Shown here piece by piece: positions 12,430 to 19,839 of a DNA stretch of 46,152 bases. How positions within the stretch are numbered: the first letter of the stretch is position 1; every line of letters starts with the position of its first letter. Position numbers and translations under genes: made by a program. Source of the stretch: Pseudomonadota bacterium (GTDB lineage Bacteria; Pseudomonadota; Gammaproteobacteria; Xanthomonadales; Xanthomonadaceae); assembly GCA_023392975.1 (NCBI GenBank), contig JAEWNA010000110.1, positions 1 to 46,152 on the forward strand, given 5' to 3'. The notes under the pieces are model-generated. The model was not told the DNA's origin, did not search any database, and saw nothing but the letters and a program-made list of their open reading frames with translations.

Positions 12430-12639
12430 CCCGTGCGAGTGCCGGTAGCCCGCCACCGTGACAGGCGGGACACGAATCCGCCGCATCGCGCGGCTAGCCA
12501 GAGTGCAATGGCACGCTTCTGGTGACGGTTAAACCGCCCGCGTGGCCCCGGCGAAACGGGGCGCACCCAGACGGCGGAACTGCCTAGCGTAGGGGCCGCG
12601 CCGGAGACGTAACCGGCACCACTTTCCCTGGAGACAACC
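12430..12639 (+). ncRNA. Candidate structured RNA, C4-antisense-like
   Basis: A 210-nt gap in an operon whose other genes overlap or nearly touch. Hairpins: CCCGCC/GGCGGG (12449-12469, 9-nt loop); GCCGC/GCGGC (12480-12494); CCAGA-GTGC with GCAC-TCTGG (12498-12522, AATG loop, 3-nt bulge); GTG-GCCCCG with CGGGGC-CAC (12542-12566), enclosed by CCGCC/GGCGG (12534-12538 with 12573-12577); and TGCC/GGCA (12581-12618). The first ~80 nt (12441-12524), two or three hairpins around TGACAGGCGGG and TAGCCAGAGTGCAATGGC, match what I remember of C4-type antisense RNAs of phages P1 and P4 in size and layout. No covariance search was run. Confidence 0.5.
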
Positions 12640-12843
12640 ATGACCGACACCGAAAAGCAGCCCGAAGTCTACGAATTCGCCGTCAACGGCGCATACCGCG
12701 GATACGTCTACGCGACGAGCGTCCCGAAGGCACGAGCGCTCGGACTGCGCCACGTCGAAGTCCGCAAGCTCAGCGGCAGCGAGGTCGCGAAGCTCGTGGC
12801 CGCGGGCATCGCGATCGACGACGGGGAGGATGCGCAGGCGTGA
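12640..12843 (+). CDS. Unknown 67-residue phage protein
   Basis: Ribosome site CTGGAG before the ATG. Reads VYEFAVNGAYRGYVYATSVP then KARALGLRHVEVRKLSGSEV; probably a small alpha/beta domain. First gene after the structured RNA, so its translation could be controlled by it. Overlaps the nuclease gene (GTGA). Confidence 0.6.
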   Translation: MTDTEKQPEVYEFAVNGAYRGYVYATSVPKARALGLRHVEVRKLSGSEVAKLVAAGIAIDDGEDAQA

Positions 12844-13682
12844 GCGCGATGACGGACATGCCCGAGTCCGCAGGCCGCATGCTGTTCGATGTCCCGGCAA
12901 GCGAGTACCACAAGCGCGAACTGGGCGTTGCCAGCAACAGCGTTCTCAAGATCCTGCGCGAGAAGACCCCGGCGCACTACCGGCACTGGGTCGATGCGCC
13001 GCCCGAGCCGGAAACCCCGTCCCTTGCCTTCGGTCGCGCGTACCACTGCCGCGTGCTTGAGCCTGGCATTTACCGACACTTTTATGCCGTGGCGCCTGAC
13101 TTCGGCGACATGCGCAGCTCGATCAATCGCGAGAAGCGGGATCGATGGGTTTCCGAAAACCCTGGCGTGACACTGCTGTCCGCTGCGGACGCGCAGACGA
13201 TCGAGGACATGCATGCGGCGCTGATGTCGCATCGGCTGGCGGCCGGGATGATGCAGGCCGGGCACAGCGAGGTCACGATGCGATGGGAAGACAGCGAGAC
13301 AGGCGTCCGCTGCAAAGCCCGCGCCGACTGGATCGACCCGGGCAATTTCGTCATGGACCTGAAGACGACAGACGATGCCAGCCCTTCCGGATTCGCCAAG
13401 TCGATCGCGAAGTACGGCTACCACATCCAGGGTGCGCATTACCGCGACGGCGCAGTGCAGTGCGGCGAACCGACGCCAGCATTCCTGATCCTTGCGCAGG
13501 AGAAGTCGCCGCCCTATCTGCCCGCCGTCTACTGCGTCAACGTCGACGCGGAGCTTGCGGGATACGAGCAACGGAACGCCGGGCTTCGCGTGATGCGCGA
13601 CTGCTTGGCCCGAAACGAATGGCCCGGCTACCCAGCCGGGATCTCCGAAATCCAATTGCCCTCATGGGCGCTGAAGGACTGA
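12840..13682 (+). CDS. RecE-like PD-(D/E)XK exonuclease
   Basis: 5'-3' exonuclease that makes 3' tails for RecT-type annealing. The 280-residue protein matches the exodeoxyribonuclease-VIII/PDDEXK-like family. An N-terminal region has SLAFGRAYHC (His69), followed by the core Asp163 and D173-L-K175 (VMDLKTTDDA) and the QGAHY motif (Gln197). Start GTG 12840 overlaps the previous stop; an ATG at 12849 is the alternative. It sits one base before the recT-like gene, forming a two-component recombination pair. Confidence 0.88.
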   Translation: MSAMTDMPESAGRMLFDVPASEYHKRELGVASNSVLKILREKTPAHYRHWVDAPPEPETPSLAFGRAYHCRVLEPGIYRHFYAVAPDFGDMRSSINREKRDRWVSENPGVTLLSAADAQTIEDMHAALMSHRLAAGMMQAGHSEVTMRWEDSETGVRCKARADWIDPGNFVMDLKTTDDASPSGFAKSIAKYGYHIQGAHYRDGAVQCGEPTPAFLILAQEKSPPYLPAVYCVNVDAELAGYEQRNAGLRVMRDCLARNEWPGYPAGISEIQLPSWALKD

Positions 13683-13683
13683 C

Positions 13684-14520
13684 ATGAACGCGACCGCACT
13701 CCAGACCATCGACCAGCCCGTGACCGCGCTGACCTCCGCGGAATCCGCATTCACCCTTGCGCAGAGGTCCGCGAAGGCGATGGCATCGTCTTCGCTGGTT
13801 CCCGAGGCCTACCGCAACAACGTGCCGAACGTCCTGATCGCGATGGAAGTCGCCAACCGCATCGGTGCCTCGCCGTTCCTCGTGATGCAAAACCTCTACA
13901 TCGTGCATGGCCGCCCGTCATGGTCGTCGCAGTTCCTGATCGCTACGGTCAACGCCTGCGGCCGGTTCACGCCGCTGCGCTACGAAACGGTCGGCGAAGA
14001 TGCGAGCGCCAAGGACTTCCGCTGCCGCGTGGTCGCTTCCGACACGAAGACAGGCGAGGCCTGCGCTGGCCCGTGGATCACCTGGAAGATGGTCGATGCC
14101 GAGGGCTGGGCTGGCAAGAACGGGAGCAAGTGGAAGTCGATTCCCGACCTGATGTTCCGCTACCGCGCCGCGACTTTCTGGACGCGCCTGTTCGCGCCCG
14201 AGCTGTCGATGGGCATCCACACGGCGGAGGAGCTGCAGGACGTATGGGGCGGCGGCGCGGCGGTGCAGTCGGCGCCGAGTGGCGACGCGCTGAGAACGCT
14301 GGAGGCGAAGCTGGTCGAGCGCGCAAAGGCTGCGCCGGCCGACAGCCCCATGACCGTCGCCGAGGTGCTGTCCGGCATCGAGCAGGCCGCCGACGTCGAC
14401 GCGCTGGACTCCGCCTACGACATGCTCGGGCTGGTGTCGAACGCCTCGCCCGAGGACCGCGCGAAGGTGACGGAGGCGTACACCGCGCGCCGGGCTGCGA
14501 TCGAGGGGGATCAGGCATGA
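13684..14520 (+). CDS. recT: RecT-family single-strand annealing protein
   Basis: Anneals complementary strands during phage recombination. The 278 residues show family features: AEALAQRSAKAMASSSLVPE-type start, NVLIAMEVANRIGASPFLVM, LYIVHGRPSWSSQFLIATVN, and WKSIPDLMFRYRAATFWTRL near residues 155-175. A less conserved C-terminus (~190-278) carries two helical repeats. Length is normal (~270). Paired with the upstream PD-(D/E)XK nuclease. Confidence 0.92.
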   Translation: MNATALQTIDQPVTALTSAESAFTLAQRSAKAMASSSLVPEAYRNNVPNVLIAMEVANRIGASPFLVMQNLYIVHGRPSWSSQFLIATVNACGRFTPLRYETVGEDASAKDFRCRVVASDTKTGEACAGPWITWKMVDAEGWAGKNGSKWKSIPDLMFRYRAATFWTRLFAPELSMGIHTAEELQDVWGGGAAVQSAPSGDALRTLEAKLVERAKAAPADSPMTVAEVLSGIEQAADVDALDSAYDMLGLVSNASPEDRAKVTEAYTARRAAIEGDQA

Positions 14521-14732
14521 GCGCTCTCACGCGAGAAGGAATCGAAGTGAAGGTCGGCCAAGTCTGGCGCGATCTCGACAAGCGGGTGAAGCGGACGGTG
14601 ACCGTGCAGAGCGTTCATACCGATGCGACGCATCCCTACGCGATCGTGAAAAGCTCGTTCGGCCCGGTGAGCCGCATTCGCATCGACCGCATGCACAAGC
14701 ACGCGCAAGGCTTCGCCTTGGTGGAGGACTGA
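14517..14732 (+). CDS. 71-residue phage protein, possible SH3-like fold
   Basis: Beta-rich: VKVGQVWRDLDKRVKRTVTV, later YAIVKSSFG and RIRIDRM. The opening 'GQVWRD' followed by alternating basic/hydrophobic residues recalls small phage beta-barrel proteins. ATGA overlap with recT. Function unknown. Confidence 0.6.
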   Translation: MSALTREGIEVKVGQVWRDLDKRVKRTVTVQSVHTDATHPYAIVKSSFGPVSRIRIDRMHKHAQGFALVED

Positions 14733-14734
14733 CC

Positions 14735-15031
14735 ATGAGCCGCGCCCGCCACTCCGACCCGTCCAGCTCGCACGCCGCCGCTGCTGTGGTGGCGCGCGGC
14801 ATCGCAGGACACCAGCAACGACAGGCCGCCGCCGCTGTCCGGGCTTGCCCAGGCCTCACCAGCGCGGAGCTGTCCATCGAAACCGGACTCGACCGCTACA
14901 TGCTCGCCCGCCGCCTGCCGGAGCTTCTGGCCGTCGGCGAGGTGACGCGCAAGGGGCCGAGGCCAGACCGCAACACGGGCCGACCGGGCGTGACCTGGTG
15001 GCCGGAGGATGAAAGCCATGACGCCGGCTGA
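14735..15031 (+). CDS. Small winged-helix-like phage protein
   Basis: 98 residues. An N-terminal DPSSSHAAAA motif is followed by a probable winged helix (VRACPGLTSAELSIETGLDR, MLARRLPELLAVGEVTRKG) and a PGVTWWPE end. This is a known small phage family, thought to bind DNA; role not established. Confidence 0.7.
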   Translation: MSRARHSDPSSSHAAAAVVARGIAGHQQRQAAAAVRACPGLTSAELSIETGLDRYMLARRLPELLAVGEVTRKGPRPDRNTGRPGVTWWPEDESHDAG

Positions 15032-15176
15032 AGCTGCTGAAGTCCTGCGCAAATACAACGAATGGCGGCGGTGGGATTCCGACGAAGAATCGCCGCCGAT
15101 GCCGAACACGACAACCATCGGCGAAGCGATCGACATCGCCATCGCCGCACTGGAGAAGACCAATGCTCCCCAATGA
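15018..15176 (+). CDS. 52-residue phage protein
   Basis: MTPAEAAEVLRKYNEWRRWD at the start, IGEAIDIAIAALEKTNA at the end. The pattern AxxLRxYNxWRR...IGxAIDxAI is widespread in short phage early proteins; function unknown. Start embedded 14 nt inside the previous gene. Confidence 0.65.
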   Translation: MTPAEAAEVLRKYNEWRRWDSDEESPPMPNTTTIGEAIDIAIAALEKTNAPQ

Positions 15177-15339
15177 CATTTTCCGGTGCCGAGCTTCTGC
15201 ATGCCCATCTGCTGCCTCATGTGCGCGGACGGAGCCCCGTGACGGCATCGGCCCAACTGCCGACTTCAGCGTCCAGATTCCACATGGCGCGCTGAAGTGC
15301 GGCGACTACATTCCGAAGGAGAAGACCCATGACCGCTAA
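15163..15339 (+). CDS. 58-residue Cys-containing phage protein
   Basis: Four cysteines (8, 13, 20 and ~47) could bind one metal ion. It overlaps its neighbours by 14 and 11 nt, in line with this operon. No family recognised. Confidence 0.5.
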   Translation: MLPNDIFRCRASACPSAASCARTEPRDGIGPTADFSVQIPHGALKCGDYIPKEKTHDR

Positions 15340-15889
15340 GCCCGAGACCGCCGCCGAGGTGCTGGCGGACATCAACAAGCTGATCGCACAGAATCCGTTG
15401 CACGACGTGAGCATCGGCGGGTTCAAGACCTACCTCGGCCATCTGATCGAATTCCGTGACCGCCTCGAGCGCGCCCTGTCCGCGCAGGGGGAGGCGGTGC
15501 GACACCTCGCCGATTCTCCGGAAGATCGGTTCGAGCAGTTCGTGCAGGCGGAAATCGCGCGTTCCCCGGAGCCGCTGCGGGAGCTTGGCGAGTACCTTGC
15601 GGACGCGCTGGACGAGGACAAGTTCCCTCGCGCAAACTCGTTACTGCTGCAACTGGCGACCAGCTACACGCGCCCCGCCCCGGCGCGGGTGACGGAGGAA
15701 ATCATGCGCGACCGCATGAATGGACTTCGCGATCTGTGCGGTTACGTGGAAGACGGTAGCTCTCAGACGATCTCGATCGGGCAGGATGACGCAACCAAAG
15801 AGTGGGCCATCAGGCGAGGAGGAAAAATCCTCGGCTTTGGCGCGACGATGACCGCCGCTGTAGACGCCGCGCTGGAGGCCGACAAATGA
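15329..15889 (+). CDS. Unknown 186-residue phage protein
   Basis: Helical N-terminal two thirds; the C-terminal part (SQTISIGQDDATKEWAIRRG, then GGKILGFGATMTAAVDAAL) looks like an independent small domain. Overlaps at both ends. No function recognised. Confidence 0.65.
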   Translation: MTAKPETAAEVLADINKLIAQNPLHDVSIGGFKTYLGHLIEFRDRLERALSAQGEAVRHLADSPEDRFEQFVQAEIARSPEPLRELGEYLADALDEDKFPRANSLLLQLATSYTRPAPARVTEEIMRDRMNGLRDLCGYVEDGSSQTISIGQDDATKEWAIRRGGKILGFGATMTAAVDAALEADK

Positions 15890-16149
15890 TCCGCGCACGA
15901 TTCCACACGCCTTGTGCCGACTATCGCCCGGTGAACTGGCCGATCAAACACCCCTATTGGTGTACGGGATACGATCCTGACGATCACCCGATCATCGCGG
16001 CCTATGCCGACGACGAGGCGGAAATTCTGCGCAACTGGCCGGAGGCTGAAGACATCGAGTCAGACGAGGTCGACGAATATAAATTCACCGACCGCTTCCG
16101 TAAGCCGGATTGGTTCGCACGGCAGGAACAGGAGGCCGACCATGGGTGA
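15886..16149 (+). CDS. Unknown 87-residue acidic phage protein
   Basis: Contains HTPCADYRPVNWPIKHPYWC followed by TGYDPDDHPIIAAYADDEAE. This YRPVxWPIxxPYWxTGY-type module recurs in phages (from memory), with no assigned function. ATGA overlap upstream. Confidence 0.65.
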   Translation: MIRARFHTPCADYRPVNWPIKHPYWCTGYDPDDHPIIAAYADDEAEILRNWPEAEDIESDEVDEYKFTDRFRKPDWFARQEQEADHG

Positions 16150-16312
16150 CCGCAAATATCGGCGCATCGCGCTTTCCAATGATCCAAGCCCTGATAGCTG
16201 GGAATGGGAGCGGGCCCGCAGGGGATACATGGCAATCATGCGCAGAGCCCGCTACTGGGCGGGCATGAAGTCAATCGACATCAAGAAAATCAACGGAGGC
16301 CGCCATGGGTGA
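16142..16312 (+). CDS. 56-residue basic phage protein
   Basis: Arg/Trp-rich (DSWEWERARRGYMAIMRRAR). Overlaps both neighbours by 8 nt. Function unknown. Confidence 0.55.
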   Translation: MGDRKYRRIALSNDPSPDSWEWERARRGYMAIMRRARYWAGMKSIDIKKINGGRHG

Positions 16313-17549
16313 CGTGCGCGAGGAACTGAGCAGGCTGGCGGATAGTCTCGATCTGCTCATTGGCTTTGACGTTGGAGAAAAACAAGAGCTCGAAGCGATC
16401 ACGGACGAGCTCCGCGCCCTCTCCGCACGCGCCGCGGTGCCGGAGGGGGATAACCGCGTGCTGTGGGGCATCGTCGCGAACGCTGGCCGGCTGAGCGGGC
16501 GCAGGGTCATGCGTTGGGCGCATGTCTCCGATGCGACCGGATTGGGCTCGCAGTCGTCTATCGCGCTGTGTCGCCGGTTCGGGTTTGATCCCGACGAGAA
16601 TGTCGGTGGGGGCGAAGAAGGTGATGAGGATGCCGCCGCCCAGCAGTCGGCAAGCGAGGCCGCGCACAAGCCGTTGTCGGAAAGGCTGTACCGCAGCCCG
16701 GCACATCCCGACATCAACGAAAGGCTGATGGACCGCCGATTCATTGCCGAGCCAGCCACCCCGCAGCCGGCGGCCAAGCACACCGAGCAGTGTTGCGTGT
16801 GCGGCAAGAGGTTCGTCGTGCGCGAAGTCGAAATGCACGATGATGGAACCAACTTCCAAGATATCGGCGAAGGCGCTGAACTCGCGGACGGCCGTTGGGT
16901 GTGCAGCGCCGATCACTTCGAGGACGCGGCAGGGCCGGCCGAACAGCCAGCGCGCACCGGCATCCCACAGCCGGCGGGCGATGCGGTGACGTGGACGAAC
17001 CCGGCGCCTCACGCATCGGCTCCGCGCGAACCATCGCGCAGCGCCAGCTACTCGGTCGGCTTCAAGCTGGACGACAGCCGCGTGCGGACGTTCGTCGGCA
17101 AGCCCGCCCCTTCGGCGCTCTCTCCCGGCGACGCGCTGTCCCTGCACGGCGCTGCGGGGAGGTCGGCAGTTGTCAAGGATTGCTTGACGACTGCGGAGGC
17201 GCTGACGCGTGAATGGGATGCCGAGGCCGCCAACCTCGAACGCGCCGGCATCAACGCTCCGTGGTACGACAAAGGCGCGGCCAGAGCTTTCCGCCAGTGC
17301 GCTGACAACCTGCGGGACAACGCACGCCGACTTGCCAACGCGCAGCAGGCCGAAGGCGAGTGGCTGAAGGCTGACGACGTGCACACGCTTACCCGCGTGA
17401 TTGACGTTGCCCTGAATGGTGACGACGCTGCGAAACATCCCAGTTTGTGCGATATCGCATCTCAGGTTTTTGCGGCGGCCCGTGATTGCGGCCCGATTAT
17501 GCCGAGACTTGCAAGCGCTCAGAAGGCCGCGAAGGACGGCGCCGAATGA
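16305..17549 (+). CDS. Large modular phage protein with zinc-knuckle segment
   Basis: 414 residues, the longest gene of this operon. Several apparently unrelated modules: a helical N-terminus (~1-45); a segment with MRWAHVSDATGLGSQSSIAL; an acidic linker; a Cys pair (CCVCGKRF) with a later Cys (VCSADHF) that may form a metal site; a Pro/Ala linker; and a helical C-terminus with NAQQAEGEWLKADDVHTLTR. No catalytic motif recognised. It looks like a fusion of small phage domains. Confidence 0.65.
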   Translation: MGDVREELSRLADSLDLLIGFDVGEKQELEAITDELRALSARAAVPEGDNRVLWGIVANAGRLSGRRVMRWAHVSDATGLGSQSSIALCRRFGFDPDENVGGGEEGDEDAAAQQSASEAAHKPLSERLYRSPAHPDINERLMDRRFIAEPATPQPAAKHTEQCCVCGKRFVVREVEMHDDGTNFQDIGEGAELADGRWVCSADHFEDAAGPAEQPARTGIPQPAGDAVTWTNPAPHASAPREPSRSASYSVGFKLDDSRVRTFVGKPAPSALSPGDALSLHGAAGRSAVVKDCLTTAEALTREWDAEAANLERAGINAPWYDKGAARAFRQCADNLRDNARRLANAQQAEGEWLKADDVHTLTRVIDVALNGDDAAKHPSLCDIASQVFAAARDCGPIMPRLASAQKAAKDGAE

Positions 17550-17986
17550 CCACGAGAGACGACAAGAAGGTAGCGCTGCCGGAGCCTGAAATCACTGTGG
17601 CAATCGACGCAGAAGGCATCCCTCGCAGACTACACGGTGGCTTCTACGCCACAGATCAGCTCGAATCCTACGCCGCCGCCAGAGTCGCAGAGGCTACGGC
17701 GGAGATTGAAGCATCTGTTAGAGCGCTGCTATGCAGTGCTGTCCCCAGTGCTTGTCCGCATAAAACCTGCTATTGCCAATACGTGAGAACAGTTATTTCA
17801 GAGCGCGACGAGTTGCAGAGGCGGGTCGCGGAGTTGGAGGCGCTCGTCGGCGACCTGTTCGCGCAATACACGCGGCCGTACGGTGCACCTGTTGATCGTC
17901 CTCCGTTTATTACTCACAACCCAACGTGGAAAGCACTGGCCGAACGTGCGGGCATCATCGCCGACCGCGAAGGGGGTAAGGCGTGA
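17546..17986 (+). CDS. Unknown 146-residue phage protein with Cys cluster and coiled coil
   Basis: CxxxxxxxxCPHKTCYC-type cysteine cluster mid-protein, followed by a coiled coil (ERDELQRRVAELEALVGDLF). N-terminal segment IPRRLHGGFYATDQLESYAA. ATGA overlap upstream, GTGA downstream. No function recognised. Confidence 0.6.
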   Translation: MTTRDDKKVALPEPEITVAIDAEGIPRRLHGGFYATDQLESYAAARVAEATAEIEASVRALLCSAVPSACPHKTCYCQYVRTVISERDELQRRVAELEALVGDLFAQYTRPYGAPVDRPPFITHNPTWKALAERAGIIADREGGKA

Positions 17987-18138
17987 AGATCAAACCGCGT
18001 CACGTGAAGATGGCGAGGGCGGCTTGGCGTGCCGAATACGGATACGCGTCTACCTTGGCATGGCGATCGACTCACATGCTGCGAGTGCCTCCGGCTTCGT
18101 GGTTGCTCAACTGGCACCGCGCCGCGAGGGGGAAGTGA
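17983..18138 (+). CDS. 51-residue basic phage protein
   Basis: GTG start overlapping the previous stop. Arg/Trp/Lys-rich (HVKMARAAWRAEYGYASTLA). Its stop shares one base with the AT-rich gene that follows. Function unknown. Confidence 0.5.
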   Translation: MKIKPRHVKMARAAWRAEYGYASTLAWRSTHMLRVPPASWLLNWHRAARGK

Positions 18139-18398
18139 TGATAATAGGAAGCATAAAAACAATCCCCAAAGATCATCTTGCCGTTAAATGCTGTGAGTGC
18201 AATTCGCTGTTCTTCTTCAAGATCAATGAGGCACAAGCATACTCACATCCATACGATGTGTTTTACTCAATAGCATGTCCGGTATGTGGATATATAAACG
18301 GCGAGGAAAGATTCATGGTGGAAGTTGAAAAGAAGTCATTATTTAAGCCACGAATTTCATTTGGAACAAAAAAAGTATGGATAAGAAGATTCCAATGA
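18138..18398 (+). CDS. AT-rich gene, small zinc-ribbon-like protein
   Basis: 86 residues with two Cys clusters, CCECN (~18-22) and CPVCGY (~47-52), a plausible four-cysteine zinc ribbon. A basic C-terminus (KKSLFKPRISFGTKKVWIRR) could contact nucleic acid. Base composition is unlike anything around it: about 40% GC by eye, many ATA, AAA and AGA codons. This points to recent transfer from a low-GC source. Function unknown. Confidence 0.65.
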   Translation: MIIGSIKTIPKDHLAVKCCECNSLFFFKINEAQAYSHPYDVFYSIACPVCGYINGEERFMVEVEKKSLFKPRISFGTKKVWIRRFQ

Positions 18399-18559
18399 CC
18401 ACCGACAGCAGGCCGCCGGCGTGCAAAAACTGTGAAGACTATGGGTTCGTATGGGATTGCCTAGGCGGATGCGGCGATCCGGAGTGCTGCGGCGGGCCAT
18501 TCAAAGTGCGATGCCTGCAATGCAATAACGACTGGAGCATCGACGATGACTACGAATGA
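18395..18559 (+). CDS. Cys-rich small zinc-binding protein
   Basis: 54 residues with eight cysteines (CKNC, C, CGDPECC, CLQC), probably one or two zinc sites. Start ATG 18395 (ATGA overlap); an in-frame ATG at 18377 is the alternative. Function unknown. Confidence 0.55.
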   Translation: MTTDSRPPACKNCEDYGFVWDCLGGCGDPECCGGPFKVRCLQCNNDWSIDDDYE

Positions 18560-18680
18560 CAGGCCGCCGGACTCAGACGACAACGTGCTTGCGTTCCCAA
18601 AGCGCATGCTCACCGTCGCCGACATCATCAGGCTGGCGAACGAAGTAGCCAGCGAAATCGCGGAGGAGGCGGAGAAGTGA
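18546..18680 (+). CDS. 44-residue phage protein
   Basis: Ends in a helix (LTVADIIRLANEVASEIAEE). Overlaps the previous gene by 14 nt and the next by one base. Function unknown. Confidence 0.5.
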   Translation: MTTNDRPPDSDDNVLAFPKRMLTVADIIRLANEVASEIAEEAEK

Positions 18681-18865
18681 TGGCGACCATGGCCACATCC
18701 GAAGCCACAGCCATCATCCTCAAGAACCGAAATCCCACCATCGTCCAGATGCACGACCACGACCACATGTCGTTCGAAGCAATCGGCCGCATCTACGGCA
18801 TCACCAGACAGCGCGCGCACCAGATCTACAAGGCCGCGCGCAAGAAGCAGAGGAAGGAAGCATGA
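18680..18865 (+). CDS. Small sigma-70 region-4-like HTH protein
   Basis: 61 residues. The C-terminal half, MSFEAIGRIYGITRQRAHQI followed by YKAARKKQ, closely follows the sigma-70 region 4.2 pattern (EIGRxxGVTRERVRQIxxKA). It is too short to be a sigma factor, so it is probably a DNA-binding or polymerase-interacting adaptor. TGATG start/stop overlap. Confidence 0.7.
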   Translation: MATMATSEATAIILKNRNPTIVQMHDHDHMSFEAIGRIYGITRQRAHQIYKAARKKQRKEA

Positions 18866-19188
18866 GCAGCAACACCGAGTTCGTCGACGGCATGATCGCC
18901 AGGGCGCCGCGCGAAGGATCTCCGGACTACATCATGGCCCGCATCTCCATCAAGCGAGAGGCTTTGATCGCGTGGCTGAGCGCCAGGAACGACGAGTGGA
19001 TCAACGTCGACATCAAGGAATCGCAGGGTGGCAAGTGGTACGCGGCCGTGGACAGCTGGAAGCCGGATCGACCGCGGTCGGGCTCGGGGCGCAGCGAGAG
19101 AAGCGCGCCGCCTCGTCAGCAGCGCGCGGCGCCTGCGCCAGCACCGAGACCGGCGGATGACTTCTCCGACGACGACATTCCGTTCTAG
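18862..19188 (+). CDS. Small protein with SSB-type acidic tail
   Basis: 108 residues. Ordered N-terminal ~70 residues (PDYIMARISIKREALIAWLS, then VDIKESQGGKWYAAVDSWKP), a Pro/Arg/Ser linker, and a C-terminal DDFSDDDIPF that reproduces the tip of bacterial SSB, which recruits RecQ, PriA, Exo I and others. The N-terminal part lacks an obvious OB-fold and is shorter than SSB. It may be a phage ssDNA-binding protein or an SSB mimic that captures host repair proteins. Confidence 0.65.
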   Translation: MSSNTEFVDGMIARAPREGSPDYIMARISIKREALIAWLSARNDEWINVDIKESQGGKWYAAVDSWKPDRPRSGSGRSERSAPPRQQRAAPAPAPRPADDFSDDDIPF

Positions 19189-19199
19189 CGAGGGCTGCG

Positions 19200-19448
19200 A
19201 TGATTGACATCAACAAGCTATCTCCCGCAGCTCGCTCTGCTGCAATGCGCGGCGGCACATCCGATTGGGGGCAATGCGCATCCTCAACATGCAACGTCAG
19301 ATACATGGAGCAGCTGCCCGCAACTTCACGCAGGCGGTGCGCATGCGGGTGCAGGAAGCGGGCGACGCATCTCGGGATGGCAAATGGGCTCGGCCTGATT
19401 TCGGGTTGCGAGTTTCGAGTCAGGCGATGGATTAAGGACGGACGATGA
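19200..19448 (+). CDS. Cys-rich 82-residue phage protein
   Basis: Contains WGQCASSTCNVRYMEQLPAT, RRCACGCRKRATH and SGCEFRVRRW: five to six cysteines for a likely zinc site. This family recurs near integrases and recombination genes of prophages (from memory), role unknown. Confidence 0.65.
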   Translation: MIDINKLSPAARSAAMRGGTSDWGQCASSTCNVRYMEQLPATSRRRCACGCRKRATHLGMANGLGLISGCEFRVRRWIKDGR

Positions 19449-19666
19449 GCGCGACAGACACCCAAGTCGGCGGCGACCACTACCGCACGTGCAAGATCCA
19501 GCCGGTCGAGTTCATTGAGGCCAACGCGCTCGCGTTCCTGGAGGGCTGCATCGTCAAGCGCGTCACCAGACACAACCGAGCCGGCGGCAAGGGCCGGCAG
19601 GACATCAAGAAGGCAATCCACGAATTACAGCTGCTGCTGCAGCTGAGGTATGGAGAGGAAGAATGA
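19445..19666 (+). CDS. DUF3310 phage protein
   Basis: 73 residues: VGGDHYRTCKIQPVEFIEAN, then FLEGCIVKRVTRHNRAGGKG and DIKKAIHELQLLLQL. This matches the DUF3310 signature (GGDHY...IQPxEFI...GNxxKYxxR...DLxKAxxYL). Common in phage early regions; a nucleotide-related role has been suggested but not shown. Confidence 0.88.
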   Translation: MSATDTQVGGDHYRTCKIQPVEFIEANALAFLEGCIVKRVTRHNRAGGKGRQDIKKAIHELQLLLQLRYGEEE

Positions 19667-19839
19667 CCACTCCCGCAATGATCAAGGTCGTTGCGCCTGT
19701 CGACGAAGTCGAGCTGATGAAGGCGCTGGAAATGTGCGTCGACGGAGCGAAGCAGAACGTGCTGCGCGCGCTTGACGACGACGAAATCCGCCGCGCTGTC
19801 AACTGGCTGCATGCCAAGTACGGGGGCGGCGATGGCTGA
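19663..19839 (+). CDS. 58-residue phage protein
   Basis: Helical (VELMKALEMCVDGAKQNVLR, then IRRAVNWLHAKYG). ATGA overlap upstream, 8 nt downstream. Function unknown. Confidence 0.55.
   Translation: MTTPAMIKVVAPVDEVELMKALEMCVDGAKQNVLRALDDDEIRRAVNWLHAKYGGGDG

Noticed and set aside
12433..12524. 30-codon GTG frame inside the structured RNA (ends ASQSAMARFW)
   Set aside because: No ribosome site, very short, and coincides exactly with the stems. I recall similar peptides annotated over prophage RNA loci; the RNA reading is preferred.
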